A stretch of 64,000 nucleotides of DNA from an uncultured Opitutales bacterium (GCA_944389885.1 CALXNZ010000005.1:1-64000), one strand, 5' to 3'; shown: positions 1 to 16,621, counted from the first letter of the stretch. The notes: generated from the letters alone by a model not told the origin. Translations and numbers: made by a program.

Positions 1-23
1 CTCGTGGAATGCGGGGTGAATCT

Positions 24-137
24 ATGAAAGGCAAATCTAAAAAATCAACCTATTCCACAACCTTTGGTGTTGACCCAATAAGTGTGGCGGCGCAAAGATT
101 GAATGAAAAGCGCATTGGAAAAATGAAATTATTTTGA
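24..137 (+). CDS. small basic protein or C-terminal end of a longer gene
   Basis: A 37-codon frame opens with ATG at 24 and ends with TGA at 135-137. The product is basic and lysine-rich, with the central motif TTFGVDPISVAAQRLNEKR. The same frame stays open to the left edge of the window, and another ATG lies at 9, so this may be the end of a longer gene. A weak purine stretch (GGGGTGA) precedes the ATG at 24. I recognise no family. The conserved-looking FGVDP segment and a clean stop before an AT-rich spacer make it more likely real than chance. Confidence 0.35.
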   Translation: MKGKSKKSTYSTTFGVDPISVAAQRLNEKRIGKMKLF

Positions 138-236
138 ATGGAAATTATTCGGCGAAAGTTTATCGCATATTAGACGGTGCGCGTGGCGCCTTGCGCCGCA
201 ACTTTTGCAATATTGCATTCCACCCCGGAGAAAATA

Positions 237-310
237 TCGGGCCGCCGAGGATCGAACTCGGGACCTCTTGCACCCCATGCAAGCACGCTACCAGACTGCG
301 CTACGGCCCG
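237..310 (-). tRNA. tRNA-Pro(GGG)
   Basis: Read on the minus strand, this gives a full cloverleaf. A perfect 7-bp acceptor stem pairs 304-310 with 238-244. The D arm contains GCGCAGTCTGGTAGCG, the anticodon stem is CTTGC/GCAAG around loop ATGGGGT (anticodon GGG), and the T arm is CCGAG-TTCGATC-CTCGG. The discriminator is A at 237. CCA is not encoded, so it must be added after transcription. Confidence 0.97.
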
Positions 311-326
311 TAAAAAAAACGAGAGC

Positions 327-354
327 AATATAGGCCGAACTTTTGCTTTGGCAA
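327..354 (-). promoter_or_regulatory. candidate promoter of tRNA-Pro
   Basis: On the minus strand, TTGCCA (349-354) and TATATT (327-332) are separated by 16 bp and lie just upstream of the tRNA 5' end at 310. This fits a housekeeping sigma factor promoter. Confidence 0.5.
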
Positions 355-561
355 GCTTTTTTACTGGCGCTTTTTATCGCCATATAAATTCGGCATTTTA
401 AGACTCAAAAAATTTCCGTGGAGAGGATTCTTGCGCAGGGGGCAAGCCCTTTTGGTTATCTATTTTAAATTTCCCCAAAATTTATATTTTGAAAAATTTT
501 TAGCGGCATCTATTCGCTGTCTGTTGCCGCTATCGGCGGAGCTTGCATGGCGCATTTCAAA

Positions 562-600
562 TTGCAAAAAACTTCCCCGGTTTAAAGCAAGGGAAGTTTT
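562..600 (-). terminator. rho-independent terminator after the GH97 gene
   Basis: AAAACTTCCC (568-577) pairs perfectly with GGGAAGTTTT (591-600) around a 13-nt loop. On the minus strand the stem runs into a T-tract (complement of 566-571), about 30 nt past the GH97 stop. Confidence 0.75.
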
Positions 601-629
601 GAAAAGACGCCGGATAAAGAATAAGATTT

Positions 630-3062
<2,433 letters not shown>

Positions 3063-3557
3063 TTAAAACATTCCCCTGTCGCGCATGAGATCTACGACAT
3101 TCTGGGGAATAAAATTTTTGACGCGTTCTGCGGAATAGTCGGCGACCTGCCTTATCAAGGTTGAGCTGATATAAAAATATTTGGGACTTGGCATCAGAAA
3201 TATAGTTTCTACGTTTGCGTCGAGATGGCGGTTCATCTGGGCAAGTTGAAACTCGAAATCAAAATCCGATACCGCACGCAAGCCGCGAATGAGGGCGGCC
3301 GCATTATGCGCTTTTGCAAAGTCGACAGTGAGCCCGTCAAACGGGAGAACGGTGGCCCTTGTAAGGTCGCCTATATTTTCGGAAATTAGGCGCACCCTGG
3401 TTTCAAGGTCAAAAAGCGGGCGCTTTTGAGGATTTGCCGCCACAGCCACTATCACGCGGTCAAACATATTTAGAGCCCTGTTTAAGACGTCCAAGTGCCC
3501 GTAGGTGACCGGATCAAATGTGCCGGGATATATTGCGGTGCGTTCGACTGTTTTCAT
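3063..3557 (-). CDS. coaD: pantetheine-phosphate adenylyltransferase
   Basis: Cytosolic enzyme that joins ATP and 4'-phosphopantetheine to give dephospho-CoA, the penultimate step of coenzyme A synthesis. The nucleotidyltransferase motif TFDPVTYGH lies near residues 12-20 and the C-terminal ISSTLIR motif is present. Length is 164 residues, normal for the family. ATG at 3557 is chosen because it gives the typical [14 protein letters not shown] start. A longer frame to 3611 uses TTG, adds 18 atypical residues and would run into the pgsA control region. The gene is divergent from pgsA with only 63 bp between starts. Confidence 0.97.
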   Translation of the reverse strand: MKTVERTAIYPGTFDPVTYGHLDVLNRALNMFDRVIVAVAANPQKRPLFDLETRVRLISENIGDLTRATVLPFDGLTVDFAKAHNAAALIRGLRAVSDFDFEFQLAQMNRHLDANVETIFLMPSPKYFYISSTLIRQVADYSAERVKNFIPQNVVDLMRDRGMF

Positions 3558-3620
3558 TATGGGTTTATATATTGCGGAAAAGTCTTGTAATTTTTGCAAT
3601 CGGCGCAACACTTTTTAGCA

Positions 3621-4211
3621 ATGAATCTACCGAATGTTTTAACAGTGTGCAGGGTGGTTTTTACCTTTCTCTCGGTGGTTTTGCTTTGCCTGAATTTCCG
3701 GCTTACGGCGTCGGCGGCGTTTGTGATATTTACCGTCGCGGGGGCGACAGACTGGTTCGACGGTTATATAGCAAGAAAATGCGGAGCCGTGACGACTTTC
3801 GGGAAATTTATGGACGCCCTTAGCGATAAGATCATGGTGGTGACGATGTTTATGGTTTTATTCGCCCTCAATCTTTACGGGAAATGGATTTATGTGGCGC
3901 TCCTTCTGGCTGTTTTATCGGTGACCCGCGAGTTTTTTGTAAGCGGTGTGAGAATGTTGGCGGCTAAAGAGGGCGTTGTATTGGCCGCTGAAAAAATGGG
4001 CAAATATAAGGCGGCTCTGCAAATGTATTCAATAGGGGCAATCTTGTGCGCCCACGCTGTGAATATGGATTTTGAGGCTCCAAATAGTCCTCTGTATATG
4101 TTCGCGTTTTATTCCGGATTGGCGGCGTTTATGCTTTCGACCGTATTGTCCGTATGGTCTGGCATCTCATACGGCGTTCGCTACGGCTATCTTTTCCTCA
4201 AAAAAACATGA
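3621..4211 (+). CDS. pgsA: CDP-diacylglycerol--glycerol-3-phosphate 3-phosphatidyltransferase
   Basis: Inner-membrane enzyme that makes phosphatidylglycerophosphate from CDP-diacylglycerol and glycerol 3-phosphate. It has several hydrophobic helices and the complete CDP-alcohol phosphotransferase signature D-x2-DG-x2-AR-x8-G-x3-D-x3-D (within DWFDGYIARK and GKFMDALSD). ATG at 3621 gives the family-typical MNLPNVLT start. A TTG at 3594 could extend it by nine residues. The last four bases overlap pgpA, so synthesis and dephosphorylation of the lipid are translationally coupled. Confidence 0.97.
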   Translation: MNLPNVLTVCRVVFTFLSVVLLCLNFRLTASAAFVIFTVAGATDWFDGYIARKCGAVTTFGKFMDALSDKIMVVTMFMVLFALNLYGKWIYVALLLAVLSVTREFFVSGVRMLAAKEGVVLAAEKMGKYKAALQMYSIGAILCAHAVNMDFEAPNSPLYMFAFYSGLAAFMLSTVLSVWSGISYGVRYGYLFLKKT

Positions 4212-4708
4212 CGCTTCGTAAAAAATTCTATCCGTGGGCATCGGTTCTGCCAAAAAAATTCAGCGTGACGTGCGCCACCCTTTTTGGACTCGGAAATTTA
4301 TCCGCTCCCGGAACTTGGGGTTCCGTTGTGGGGATTCTATTTTATTGCCTGTTCTTTCAGGGAATGCCGATTTTTAGATATGCGGTTTTCGCTCTCTTAG
4401 TAGCGTATATCGCAATAGGAATATGCGACGCCGCAGAACGCCATCTGCAAAAACGCGATCCCCGCGAGATTGTCCTCGACGAGTTTGTCGCCGTGCCCAT
4501 ATGTTTTCTTCCCATTACTGTCCATTACTTTAACGGGTGGTGGATTTTTGCGGGGTTTCTCTTGTTCAGGATATTGGATATAAAAAAGCCCTTGTGGATA
4601 AACGATATGCAAAGCTTGGAAGGCGGAGCCGGGTGTGTGATGGACGACGTCATCGCGGCGTTGGCGGTGGCTTTGGCAATGAATTTGTTGGCGATAATCA
4701 TACAATAG
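4208..4708 (+). CDS. pgpA: phosphatidylglycerophosphatase A
   Basis: Removes the phosphate from phosphatidylglycerophosphate to give phosphatidylglycerol, the step after PgsA. Family landmarks are present: the N-terminal SAPGTWGS segment, DPREIVLDEFVA in the middle, RILDIKKP, and GGAGCVMDDVIA near the C-terminus. About 166 residues with several membrane helices, as expected. The start ATG overlaps the pgsA stop as ATGA, which decides against an upstream frame beginning at 4154. Confidence 0.95.
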   Translation: MTLRKKFYPWASVLPKKFSVTCATLFGLGNLSAPGTWGSVVGILFYCLFFQGMPIFRYAVFALLVAYIAIGICDAAERHLQKRDPREIVLDEFVAVPICFLPITVHYFNGWWIFAGFLLFRILDIKKPLWINDMQSLEGGAGCVMDDVIAALAVALAMNLLAIIIQ

Positions 4709-4874
4709 CCGGTTTGCGGATTCTGACTTTGAATTTTATCGGCTGAGCATGGCGCATAGGGAATTTTTTATTTTTACATTATATCGGGTGTAAGTTTTAG
4801 AAAACCTATAAAAACAGAAAAAAAAGCTTGTCAGGAACCAAGTAGTATTTAAATTGGCTTCCTTAATTTAATTC

Positions 4875-4946
4875 GGGTCGCTAGCTCAATGGTAGAGCAG
4901 TTGCCTTTTAAGCAATTGGTTCGGGGTTCAAATCCCCGGCGACCTA
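4875..4946 (+). tRNA. tRNA-Lys(TTT)
   Basis: A 72-nt cloverleaf. The acceptor GGGTCGC pairs with GCGACCT (one G-T pair at the end), the D arm is GCTC-AATGGTA-GAGC, the anticodon loop CTTTTAA has anticodon TTT, and the T arm is CGGGG-TTCAAAT-CCCCG. The discriminator is A and CCA is not encoded. It lies alone between pgpA and the helicase gene. Confidence 0.97.
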
Positions 4947-5208
4947 TTTCTTCGTTTTAGTTTATCGCCGCGGCAAGGCGAAAAGTTTTCTTAAAATACG
5001 CGGCCAATATTTGCGATTCTTGAGCAGGCGGTTTTTATTCGGAATAATGTCCTTCTGAATAAGCCATAGAAAATATTTTGGAGCGGTAATGGTTAATCCC
5101 AAATGGTGGAGCCAATCCGCATTTAATGATTCCGCCCGGCATATGTCGATTTAAATTGTTCGCGCCTTTACGAGGCCGCCTTAAAACGTCGGAATCCGCA
5201 AAGCGCTC

Positions 5209-7926
5209 CTATATTCTTTTTGCCAGGCTCGATTTCTCTCTTTTGAAACTTGACGAGTAAGAGGCTCCCTTTGCCTTCAGCAATAGTTTTCTGCCCTCGA
5301 TATTTCTCGTATATACAATATCGCAATCTCCAACGTATTTGCGCCACAATCCGGCGAATATCTCCACGGTTTCGCGCTTTGTGGATATGATAGACGGCAC
5401 CGCGTGGTAGTCGGTCTGGCGGAGATTTTTCCAAGTCTGGCGCCGCACTAATATATAGCGTGGATTCTCAATCGGATCCAGAATCTCGCGAACCGCGTTC
5501 ACAACCGCCGAAGTCTCGTCTTGCGGCAAGTTGGATACGCGCAGAATAGTAATTTCATTTGTTGATTCCGACTTTATTCTGACGGCATTTAAGCGCGTTT
5601 TTACAATATCTATTGCGTACAGGGTTTCGAGAACCGTTCGGGTAATTTGTTTTATGCATTTATTTGGATTGCCGCAGCGCAGCCACATTAGAACAGGGCG
5701 GAATGAGCAATACGCAAAAAACGCAAACGCCGCGGACAATCCAAAAATCCCCGCAAAACGCAATACGCTTCCGTAGGCGATGAGCGCAATAGTAGCGTAT
5801 GCTGAAAGTACGTACGATAAGTTCGCGGACGATAAAAATGTATTTTCTATCTTTTTGAAGGACAATTCGCTCTTTAAGGTTGATTCAGGATTGTCATACG
5901 GATCGTCAAACCCGTCCTTCCATGCCTTCTTTATAGCGGGCAGGTTGGTCGAATCCCTTAGTGAGCGCGCGTTCCATGAAGGCGGAATATTGCGTCTGGA
6001 AAGCAATCCCTTTATGTCCAATATTCTGGAAATTCCGCTTGTAATTACAGTTGGGTTTGAGAGGGACGGAGCTTCAAATCCTTCAAATCGCCTTGTGAGT
6101 GTCATAAGGTCGTGAAGGTAGTCGTCGCTGCCAAAAAGCTCGGATTCGGAAATTGATGTCTTGGGGAGAATAGCTTTTAGGGATTCGGCAAAGTTTAGGA
6201 ACTTTATCGTGCAAAGGTGCCATATGGTGGCGACTTTTTCAGGATTTTTTTTGTCCACTCTAATAGCTCTTCCCCTCATCTGGTTTGAGAGCATATATGA
6301 CTTTATCGTACTCGAAAGAATGAGGGAATTTATACACGGGGCGTCCCAGCCCTCTCCAAGAAGCGCTTGGGTCCCGACGAGAACCGTGATTTTTCCGGAC
6401 TCAAAAAGCGATGTCACTACTCCCACGGCTTTGTGCCTTGCGCTTTCATTCAGATTTATTTTGGCGTATCTATGGTCGAAATCTAAAACCTTTAGCGAAA
6501 TTCCACCGTTCAATTCCGGGGATTTCGCCGCTATTTCGGCGCATTCGCGCGGGAGTATGACGACTGATCCAGTAAGAACCGCCAGCCTTATATTTCCAAA
6601 ATCGCGCTTCCTTAGCGTCTCGAAAATAGGGACCACTCCAAAGCGGGTTATTTGGGAATTCAATGCCTCCGCCCTTATGTAGTCGGCGAGAATCAACATT
6701 CTCAAGTTCTCTCCGAAAGCCGAACTTTGCGCGGCAACTATCGACTCTATGGCGTCGAGCTTTCCGAGGCTAAAGGCGCACATTTTTTTAATCCTGTCAT
6801 TCTCTCCCAGGGAAAATTTTTCCGCGCGGATTAGACCTGCCTTTTCCGCGGCTTTCCTTAGTTCCGATATTTCGGAGCTTGCGCAGCTGAAACGCTCGCG
6901 CAGCCCGAAAAACAGCCCGTTTATGAGCGGGTTTACATCCGCTAAGGAGAAATCTTTTAGGCGCAAATATTTTACTCCAAATATTTCATAGAGCTTCGTG
7001 TTGGGTTGTATCCCGAACATTTTTAGATATGAGAGAAGCGCAAGAAAGAAATCGGGGTTGTCGAAAATAGCCTCTATTTGAGCCTGCGCGTCGGAAATAA
7101 TTTCCGCGCGCGCGAGCGCGTTTGCCAGCTGTGTATTCTGAAAAAACTCTTTTACGAAGTCTGACAATACGCGGTCGCGTTTTTGTGCCGCGAGCTTTTC
7201 GGATTCACGCAGTTCGGAAAAATAAATGAAATCCTGATGCGGGCATAGGTCTGCGTTCTTTACAAGTTCGGGGACGGATATGCTCGCGTCTATGGGACCG
7301 CAGAGGGCCTCATATCTTTTCCATTCTTCGTATTCCACGTCGAATGGAGGTGTGGCTGTGAGCGACACTATTTTGGGCGACAGCTTTTCACACAAGATGT
7401 TTAAGACTTTCCACCACTCGTTTCTGAGATGGTGGGCTTCGTCGAGGCATAGGATTTCTATTTGCGCGCGCTGTAAGATTTCAACTGTCCGCTCTACTTT
7501 TGACTTGTCAATGCGGGTCTTATAAAGCGGCGATTTGCCGGAATTTTCCTCCGCCCCGGAATTGTCTAAAATTTCTTCGCCTCCGCAGAACGCGGCTAAA
7601 AGAGCCTGGTAAGTGCTTATTGTAATCTCCCGCGGCTCGTTTATGGAAAATGATATTATTGATTTTGCATCGTCTGCGTTTTTAAGAAAAGCTTTCCGAA
7701 TGCGTTCTTCCCATTGATTGCGGATTGTTATTGTGGGGGCAAGTATGAGGGTTGGGAGGTCGAGCCTGGCGATGATTTCCACTCCGAGAGTTGTCTTTCC
7801 CGCTCCGGGCGCGGCAACTACATTGACTTTCTTGTCCGACAAATGCGTGTTTAGGCTTTCCAACACGTCTTTTTGGTAGTTTCGCCATTCGTATTTAAAG
7901 CGTAATTTGTCGCGCAAGATTCCCAT
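5209..7926 (-). CDS. large DEAH-type superfamily 2 helicase with internal membrane segments
   Basis: A 905-residue ATP-dependent helicase or translocase of the Type III restriction/SSL2-like group. Motif I is APGAGKTT (39-46), motif II LDEAHH (161-166), motif III SLTATPP (188-194), motif V GTQALLGEGWDAP (518-530) and motif VI QMRGRAIR (549-556). A helical insertion of about 200 residues separates the two RecA lobes. After the motor, residues about 704-741 contain two closely spaced hydrophobic stretches that look like a membrane hairpin, followed by about 160 soluble residues of unknown fold. No nuclease motif was seen. There is no restriction or methylase neighbour, so a defence role is only a guess. 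Its promoter must lie in the 198 bp after miaA, or it is read through from the nth-miaA operon. Confidence 0.85.
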   Translation of the reverse strand: MGILRDKLRFKYEWRNYQKDVLESLNTHLSDKKVNVVAAPGAGKTTLGVEIIARLDLPTLILAPTITIRNQWEERIRKAFLKNADDAKSIISFSINEPREITISTYQALLAAFCGGEEILDNSGAEENSGKSPLYKTRIDKSKVERTVEILQRAQIEILCLDEAHHLRNEWWKVLNILCEKLSPKIVSLTATPPFDVEYEEWKRYEALCGPIDASISVPELVKNADLCPHQDFIYFSELRESEKLAAQKRDRVLSDFVKEFFQNTQLANALARAEIISDAQAQIEAIFDNPDFFLALLSYLKMFGIQPNTKLYEIFGVKYLRLKDFSLADVNPLINGLFFGLRERFSCASSEISELRKAAEKAGLIRAEKFSLGENDRIKKMCAFSLGKLDAIESIVAAQSSAFGENLRMLILADYIRAEALNSQITRFGVVPIFETLRKRDFGNIRLAVLTGSVVILPRECAEIAAKSPELNGGISLKVLDFDHRYAKINLNESARHKAVGVVTSLFESGKITVLVGTQALLGEGWDAPCINSLILSSTIKSYMLSNQMRGRAIRVDKKNPEKVATIWHLCTIKFLNFAESLKAILPKTSISESELFGSDDYLHDLMTLTRRFEGFEAPSLSNPTVITSGISRILDIKGLLSRRNIPPSWNARSLRDSTNLPAIKKAWKDGFDDPYDNPESTLKSELSFKKIENTFLSSANLSYVLSAYATIALIAYGSVLRFAGIFGLSAAFAFFAYCSFRPVLMWLRCGNPNKCIKQITRTVLETLYAIDIVKTRLNAVRIKSESTNEITILRVSNLPQDETSAVVNAVREILDPIENPRYILVRRQTWKNLRQTDYHAVPSIISTKRETVEIFAGLWRKYVGDCDIVYTRNIEGRKLLLKAKGASYSSSFKREKSSLAKRI

Positions 7927-8124
7927 TTATTGCCACCGGTTCTTTAGGATATTTTTATGAGCGTGCTATTTGGCGCAATGCTGTAAGCGTTGTCCATTGT
8001 AAATTAAATGGCGCTGGCAGATGGCGCCTGTGACGGAACTGCATGCGGCATCTCTTTCGGAGGTCGGGGAGTGGAGGTGGGTGATATGCGGTATAAGCGG
8101 TTTACATCTCATGGATATAGGCTG

Positions 8125-8996
8125 TCAATGGTTGTGGAAAGGTATTTGCGTCCGCAGAAATTTGCGCTGTTTTTTTACAAGGGCTATTGTGTGCGCCGTA
8201 ATAGAATCGCGCAGAGCCGCAGTGTCGCGTTCTCCCGAAGAAATCCAATCTATTGTTTCACGGTATCCTATGGATTTGCTCGCAGATGGATTTTTAAGTA
8301 TGCCGGCGGAGATAAGGGCGCGAGTCTCTTCTATTATGCCGCGTTCTATCATTCCCGCGCTGCGCGCGGCAATTTTAGAATTTAAATCCGAGTCCGGCAT
8401 GTCGAGCATTATTATTTTGCGGGACAGCTCGCCGTAAGGGCAGGGCGATGATTCAAATTCCTCCCGCAATTTCGCCACCGTCTTGCCGCTTGCCATTACG
8501 CGTTCAAGAGCGTTCTTCACTCTGCGGGGGTTCATCATGTCGATTGACTCCGCCGCATTAGAATCGAGCTTTAACAGGGCTTCAGCAAGAGCCCTTACTC
8601 CTCCGAATTTTTCGGTGTCCGCGCATATCTTTTTAATTTCCGCGGGTATTTGTATCGAATCCGCTACGGCCGCAAACCACGATTTTAGGTAGAATCCGGA
8701 ACCTCCTGCTACAATGATATTCTTTCCGCGCGAACAAATGTCGGCAAGGGCTTCTTTTGCCAACTCTACATAGCGCGCTATATCAAATCCTTCGGATACG
8801 TCGGCGACGTCTATTAGATGATGCGGTATTTTTGCCCTGTCTTCCGCCGGCGCTTTGTCGGAGCCTATATCCATGCCTCTATATACTTGGACGCTGTCGC
8901 AAGATATGATTTCCGCGTTTTCGGCTAAGGCTTCCTCCATGGCGCGCCTTGTCTTGCCGCAACATGTGGGGCCGCTTATTATGGTTATTTGGGGAA

Positions 8997-9000
<4 letters not shown>
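8125..9000 (-). CDS. miaA: tRNA dimethylallyltransferase
   Basis: Transfers a dimethylallyl group to N6 of A37 in tRNAs that read U-starting codons. The P-loop GPTCCGKT lies at the N-terminus, followed by SCDSVQVYRGMDIGSDK (substrate-binding region), HHLIDV, and GGSGFYLK. Length is 291 residues from ATG at 9000. The longer frame to 9111 adds sequence that only mirrors nth in another frame. The start overlaps the nth stop as ATGA, so the two are coupled. IspH, which supplies the isoprenoid donor pathway, is encoded 7 kb away. Confidence 0.96.
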
Positions 9001-13483
<4,483 letters not shown>

Positions 13484-13685
13484 TCAAAATATTGCGGTGG
13501 AGTTGAGAAGCATAAGCGGTAGGGTTGCTCATTTTAAGAGACGCGGGGGCTGGCAAGTTTTACGTGCTGTTTTTTCGGGCGTCTCGAGAATTGAGGCATT
13601 GGGCTTTTTGCCGTCGCCTTAAAATGGAAAGTTAACAAAAATAAGTTTTGCCTTTTTTGGGATTTTCTAATTTTCCCTATATTAA

Positions 13686-15563
13686 ATGAGCCTTATTTTC
13701 CTGAACAGTGTATCCTTGCGCTACGGAGAGAAAGTCCTCCTCGATAAAGCCGATATGAATGTGGAGCGCGGCGACTCGATTGCTTTGGTTGGGCGCAACG
13801 GTTGCGGAAAGACAAGTCTGCTCAAGATAATCGCTGGAATATCGGAGCCAGACGAAGGTTCCGTGGAACGGATGAGGGGCGTAAAAATAGCTTATATGCC
13901 GCAGGAGGTTCCCGAAGGCCTTTCGGGGTCTGTGTATTCTGTCGTCGGGAAAGGAATGGGAAAGTCGGGACAAATTGCGGCGGAATACCGCGAAGCGTTG
14001 TCGTGCGCAGAAAGGGAAAATTCTGACGGGAAAAGTTTGGAAATCTTGTCGCACGAAATGGAGAATCTGAACGCATGGGGAGTATCGGCAAAGATTTCGG
14101 AAATTATTGCCCGTCTCGAGCTTGAGCCTGATATTGAAGTTTCGGAAATTTCCGCCGGACTTAAACGGCGTGTGCTTTTAGGTCGTGAACTCGCCTCTAA
14201 TCCGGACGTGCTTATGCTTGACGAGCCTACAAACCATATGGACATAGACTCTGTGGTTTGGCTCGAGCGCTTTCTGAAATCCTGCGGAAAGACATTGATA
14301 TTTGTCTCGCACGACCGCTCTTTTCTGCGGAATCTTGCCACGAGGGTTGTCGAGGTTGACAGGGGAAGCCTCATATCTTTCGATTGCGGGTTCGACGCCT
14401 TTGAAAAACGCCGCGATGAATTGTTGGAGGCCCAGGCTCGAAACGATGCGGCTTTTGATAAAAAGCTTATGAAGGAGGAGGCTTGGTTGAGAAGGGGCGT
14501 TAAGGCCAGAAGGACGAGAAATGAAGGCCGCGTTAGAGAGCTGTTGCGCCTGCGCAAGATAAGGGCGGCGCGGCGCGACCGTCCGGGGACGGCGGAGTTT
14601 TCCATAAGCGATTCTTCGGCGGCCGGCGAAAAAGTCATGGACGTCAAAAATATTTCGGTGGAGCTTGGTGGACGCCGCATAATAGACGGATTTTCAACAA
14701 CAATATACCGGGGCGATAAGATAGGCATAATAGGGCGCAACGGAATAGGAAAGACAACACTTCTTAACGCCCTATTGGGGCGCGTCAAACTTTCCGGCGG
14801 AAGCGTCGGACTGGGAACGCGGTTGCAGGTGGCGTATTTTGACCAGCTGCGCGAACGCCTCGATCCTAAAATCCGCCCTTTCGATTTTATCGGGGAAGGG
14901 TCGGATTATGTGAGCGTGGTTGGGGACAGGCGCAGCGTAGTCGGGTATTTGCAGGATTTTTTGTTTGAGCCCGCCCAGATTATGGGAGAGATAGGAATGT
15001 TGTCGGGCGGCGAACGCAATCGGCTGATGCTGGCCAAACTATTTACGTCGCCCGCAAATCTGCTCGTTCTCGACGAGCCCACAAACGATCTCGATATGCA
15101 GACTATAGAGATGCTCGAAGCCGCCCTCGTATCTTTCAAGGGCACGGTGTTGCTTGTATCTCACGACAGGACCTTTCTCAACAATATAGTGTCGGGTGTT
15201 TTCTGCTTTGAGGGTGGCGGGAAGATTGCAGAGCTTGTAGGGGGATATGACGAGTGGGAACGCTATAGAGCAGCCAAGTCCGCCGCACCCGTCCCGGCTC
15301 AATCTGTAAAAGTCGGCAATGCCGGAGCGCCGCGTCGCAGCGGAAAACTTTCTAATAAGGAGCGCGAAGAACTCGCCAGAATTCCCGTGGTAATAGAAGA
15401 ACACGAGCGCGAGAGGGCGGAGCTTGAGGAAAAGCTTGCCGATACGGATTTTGTGACGCGCAATTACGGGGAACTCGAAAAAATAAACGCCCGCCTTGAG
15501 GAGATGGCCGCAGAGGACGAGGCAATGTTTGCTCGGTGGCAGGAACTCGAGGAGAGATCTTAG
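13686..15563 (+). CDS. uup: ABC-F ATPase, Uup type
   Basis: Soluble duplicated ABC ATPase of the ABC-F group, which acts on ribosomes or, for Uup, also on branched DNA; it is not a transporter because it has no membrane helices. Walker A motifs are GRNGCGKT (36-43) and GRNGIGKT in the second half. Both Walker B motifs read LDEPTN. The first signature is degenerate (ISAGLKRR), the second is LSGGERNR. The inter-domain linker has the Uup hallmark RRGVKARRTRNEGRVREL, and a charged coiled coil of about 80 residues forms the C-terminus. ATG at 13686 sits close behind TATATT, suggesting a very short leader. Divergent from the beta-galactosidase. Confidence 0.9.
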   Translation: MSLIFLNSVSLRYGEKVLLDKADMNVERGDSIALVGRNGCGKTSLLKIIAGISEPDEGSVERMRGVKIAYMPQEVPEGLSGSVYSVVGKGMGKSGQIAAEYREALSCAERENSDGKSLEILSHEMENLNAWGVSAKISEIIARLELEPDIEVSEISAGLKRRVLLGRELASNPDVLMLDEPTNHMDIDSVVWLERFLKSCGKTLIFVSHDRSFLRNLATRVVEVDRGSLISFDCGFDAFEKRRDELLEAQARNDAAFDKKLMKEEAWLRRGVKARRTRNEGRVRELLRLRKIRAARRDRPGTAEFSISDSSAAGEKVMDVKNISVELGGRRIIDGFSTTIYRGDKIGIIGRNGIGKTTLLNALLGRVKLSGGSVGLGTRLQVAYFDQLRERLDPKIRPFDFIGEGSDYVSVVGDRRSVVGYLQDFLFEPAQIMGEIGMLSGGERNRLMLAKLFTSPANLLVLDEPTNDLDMQTIEMLEAALVSFKGTVLLVSHDRTFLNNIVSGVFCFEGGGKIAELVGGYDEWERYRAAKSAAPVPAQSVKVGNAGAPRRSGKLSNKEREELARIPVVIEEHERERAELEEKLADTDFVTRNYGELEKINARLEEMAAEDEAMFARWQELEERS

Positions 15564-15717
15564 ATATTGGCAAAATGTTGATAAAATTCTGAAAATACCA
15601 GAAAAGACTGTTTTGCCCTCAAAATTTTGTTGCCATAAAATAAAATGACTTTTTCTTTTATAAAGGACGCCCATAATATGTCCGCGAAAAACGGCAGAGC
15701 GTCTTTTTATTTTCCCC

Positions 15718-16608
15718 ATGAAAGTAATCAGAGCAAAGAGTGCAGGTTTTTGCTTTGGCGTTAAGCGCGCCATAGACATAGCCGAGAAGTGTGCCGAAAA
15801 CGGCGCCAGAAAAGTGTTTACCGACGGCCCCCTCATACACAATCGCCAGATGATGGAGCGCTTGCGGGAATACGGCGTGCACGAAATTGGAGACTACAAA
15901 AGCGAAGGCTCTATAGATGGAGAAATAAAATCGCTGGGGAAAGGTCTTGCGCCCGATAGTTCAGTACTGGTTTTTAGGGCGCACGGAGTCTCCCCGGAGC
16001 GCCGGGAATATTTGCGCTCACTCGGGCTGCCCTGTAAGGACGCTACATGTCCCGACGTGGGAAAAATAGCAGGCGTCATAAAAATGCACGCAAATCGGGG
16101 CTATACGATAGTTATAGTCGGAGATCCGGACCACCCCGAAGTCATAGGCCTTTTGGGATACGCCAAGAGCGGAAACGGCTATGTGGTTAAAAATAAGGCC
16201 GATATAGACGCCCTCCCCGATATAAGCGGGGATATTTGCATGGTGTCGCAGTCCACCATGTTTACCGACGACTATCGCGAAATATCGGAATATTTTAAAA
16301 AGAGGTTCCCTCGGACTCTTGTAATAGACACCATATGCGGCGCCACTAAAGAGCGCCAGAAAGACGTTCAAGTTCTTGTCGAGAACGGGGCGCAAGCCAT
16401 AGTGGTGATAGGCGGGAAGCATTCGGCAAACACCGTGAAGCTGGCCATAATGGTAAAGCGGACGGGATTGCCTTGCTTCCATATCGAAACCCTCAAGGAA
16501 TTGGATCTGAGCGCCGTGAAAAAATTCGACATCATAGGGGTCACTGCCGGGGCATCTACTCCCGGATTCCTCATAGACGAGGTTTGTTCAGCTTTGGAAA
16601 AACTTTAA
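15718..16608 (+). CDS. ispH: 4-hydroxy-3-methylbut-2-enyl diphosphate reductase
   Basis: Last step of the non-mevalonate isoprenoid pathway: an iron-sulphur enzyme that reduces HMBPP to IPP and DMAPP. Cys12 in AGFCFGVKRA, the cysteine in KDATCPDVGK and that in DTICGATKERQ are the three cluster ligands. The histidine motifs IHNRQ and FRAHGVSP are present. 296 residues, full length. It is followed after 13 bp by the large lipoprotein gene, with no terminator seen between them. Confidence 0.97.
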   Translation: MKVIRAKSAGFCFGVKRAIDIAEKCAENGARKVFTDGPLIHNRQMMERLREYGVHEIGDYKSEGSIDGEIKSLGKGLAPDSSVLVFRAHGVSPERREYLRSLGLPCKDATCPDVGKIAGVIKMHANRGYTIVIVGDPDHPEVIGLLGYAKSGNGYVVKNKADIDALPDISGDICMVSQSTMFTDDYREISEYFKKRFPRTLVIDTICGATKERQKDVQVLVENGAQAIVVIGGKHSANTVKLAIMVKRTGLPCFHIETLKELDLSAVKKFDIIGVTAGASTPGFLIDEVCSALEKL

Positions 16609-16621
16609 TTTATCATACGCG

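Larger units (their letters stand above)
311..629. other. intergenic region, tRNA-Pro promoter plus GH97 terminator
   Basis: About 320 bases without a convincing gene. The tRNA-Pro promoter lies at the left and a minus-strand hairpin terminator at 568-600 on the right. Short frames here have no start context or family signal. Nothing else was seen. Confidence 0.6.

Noticed and set aside
5209-7926. Restriction-modification system around the helicase
   Set aside because: The protein resembles Type III restriction motor domains, but no nuclease motif, methylase or specificity gene is adjacent.
13892-14788. Minus-strand frame of 298 codons opposite uup
   Set aside because: It is Ser/Arg-rich text produced by the reverse strand of the ABC ATPase, whose motifs are intact on the plus strand.
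15039-15842. Minus-strand frame spanning the uup end and ispH start
   Set aside because: It overlaps two conserved genes on the other strand and encodes nothing recognisable.
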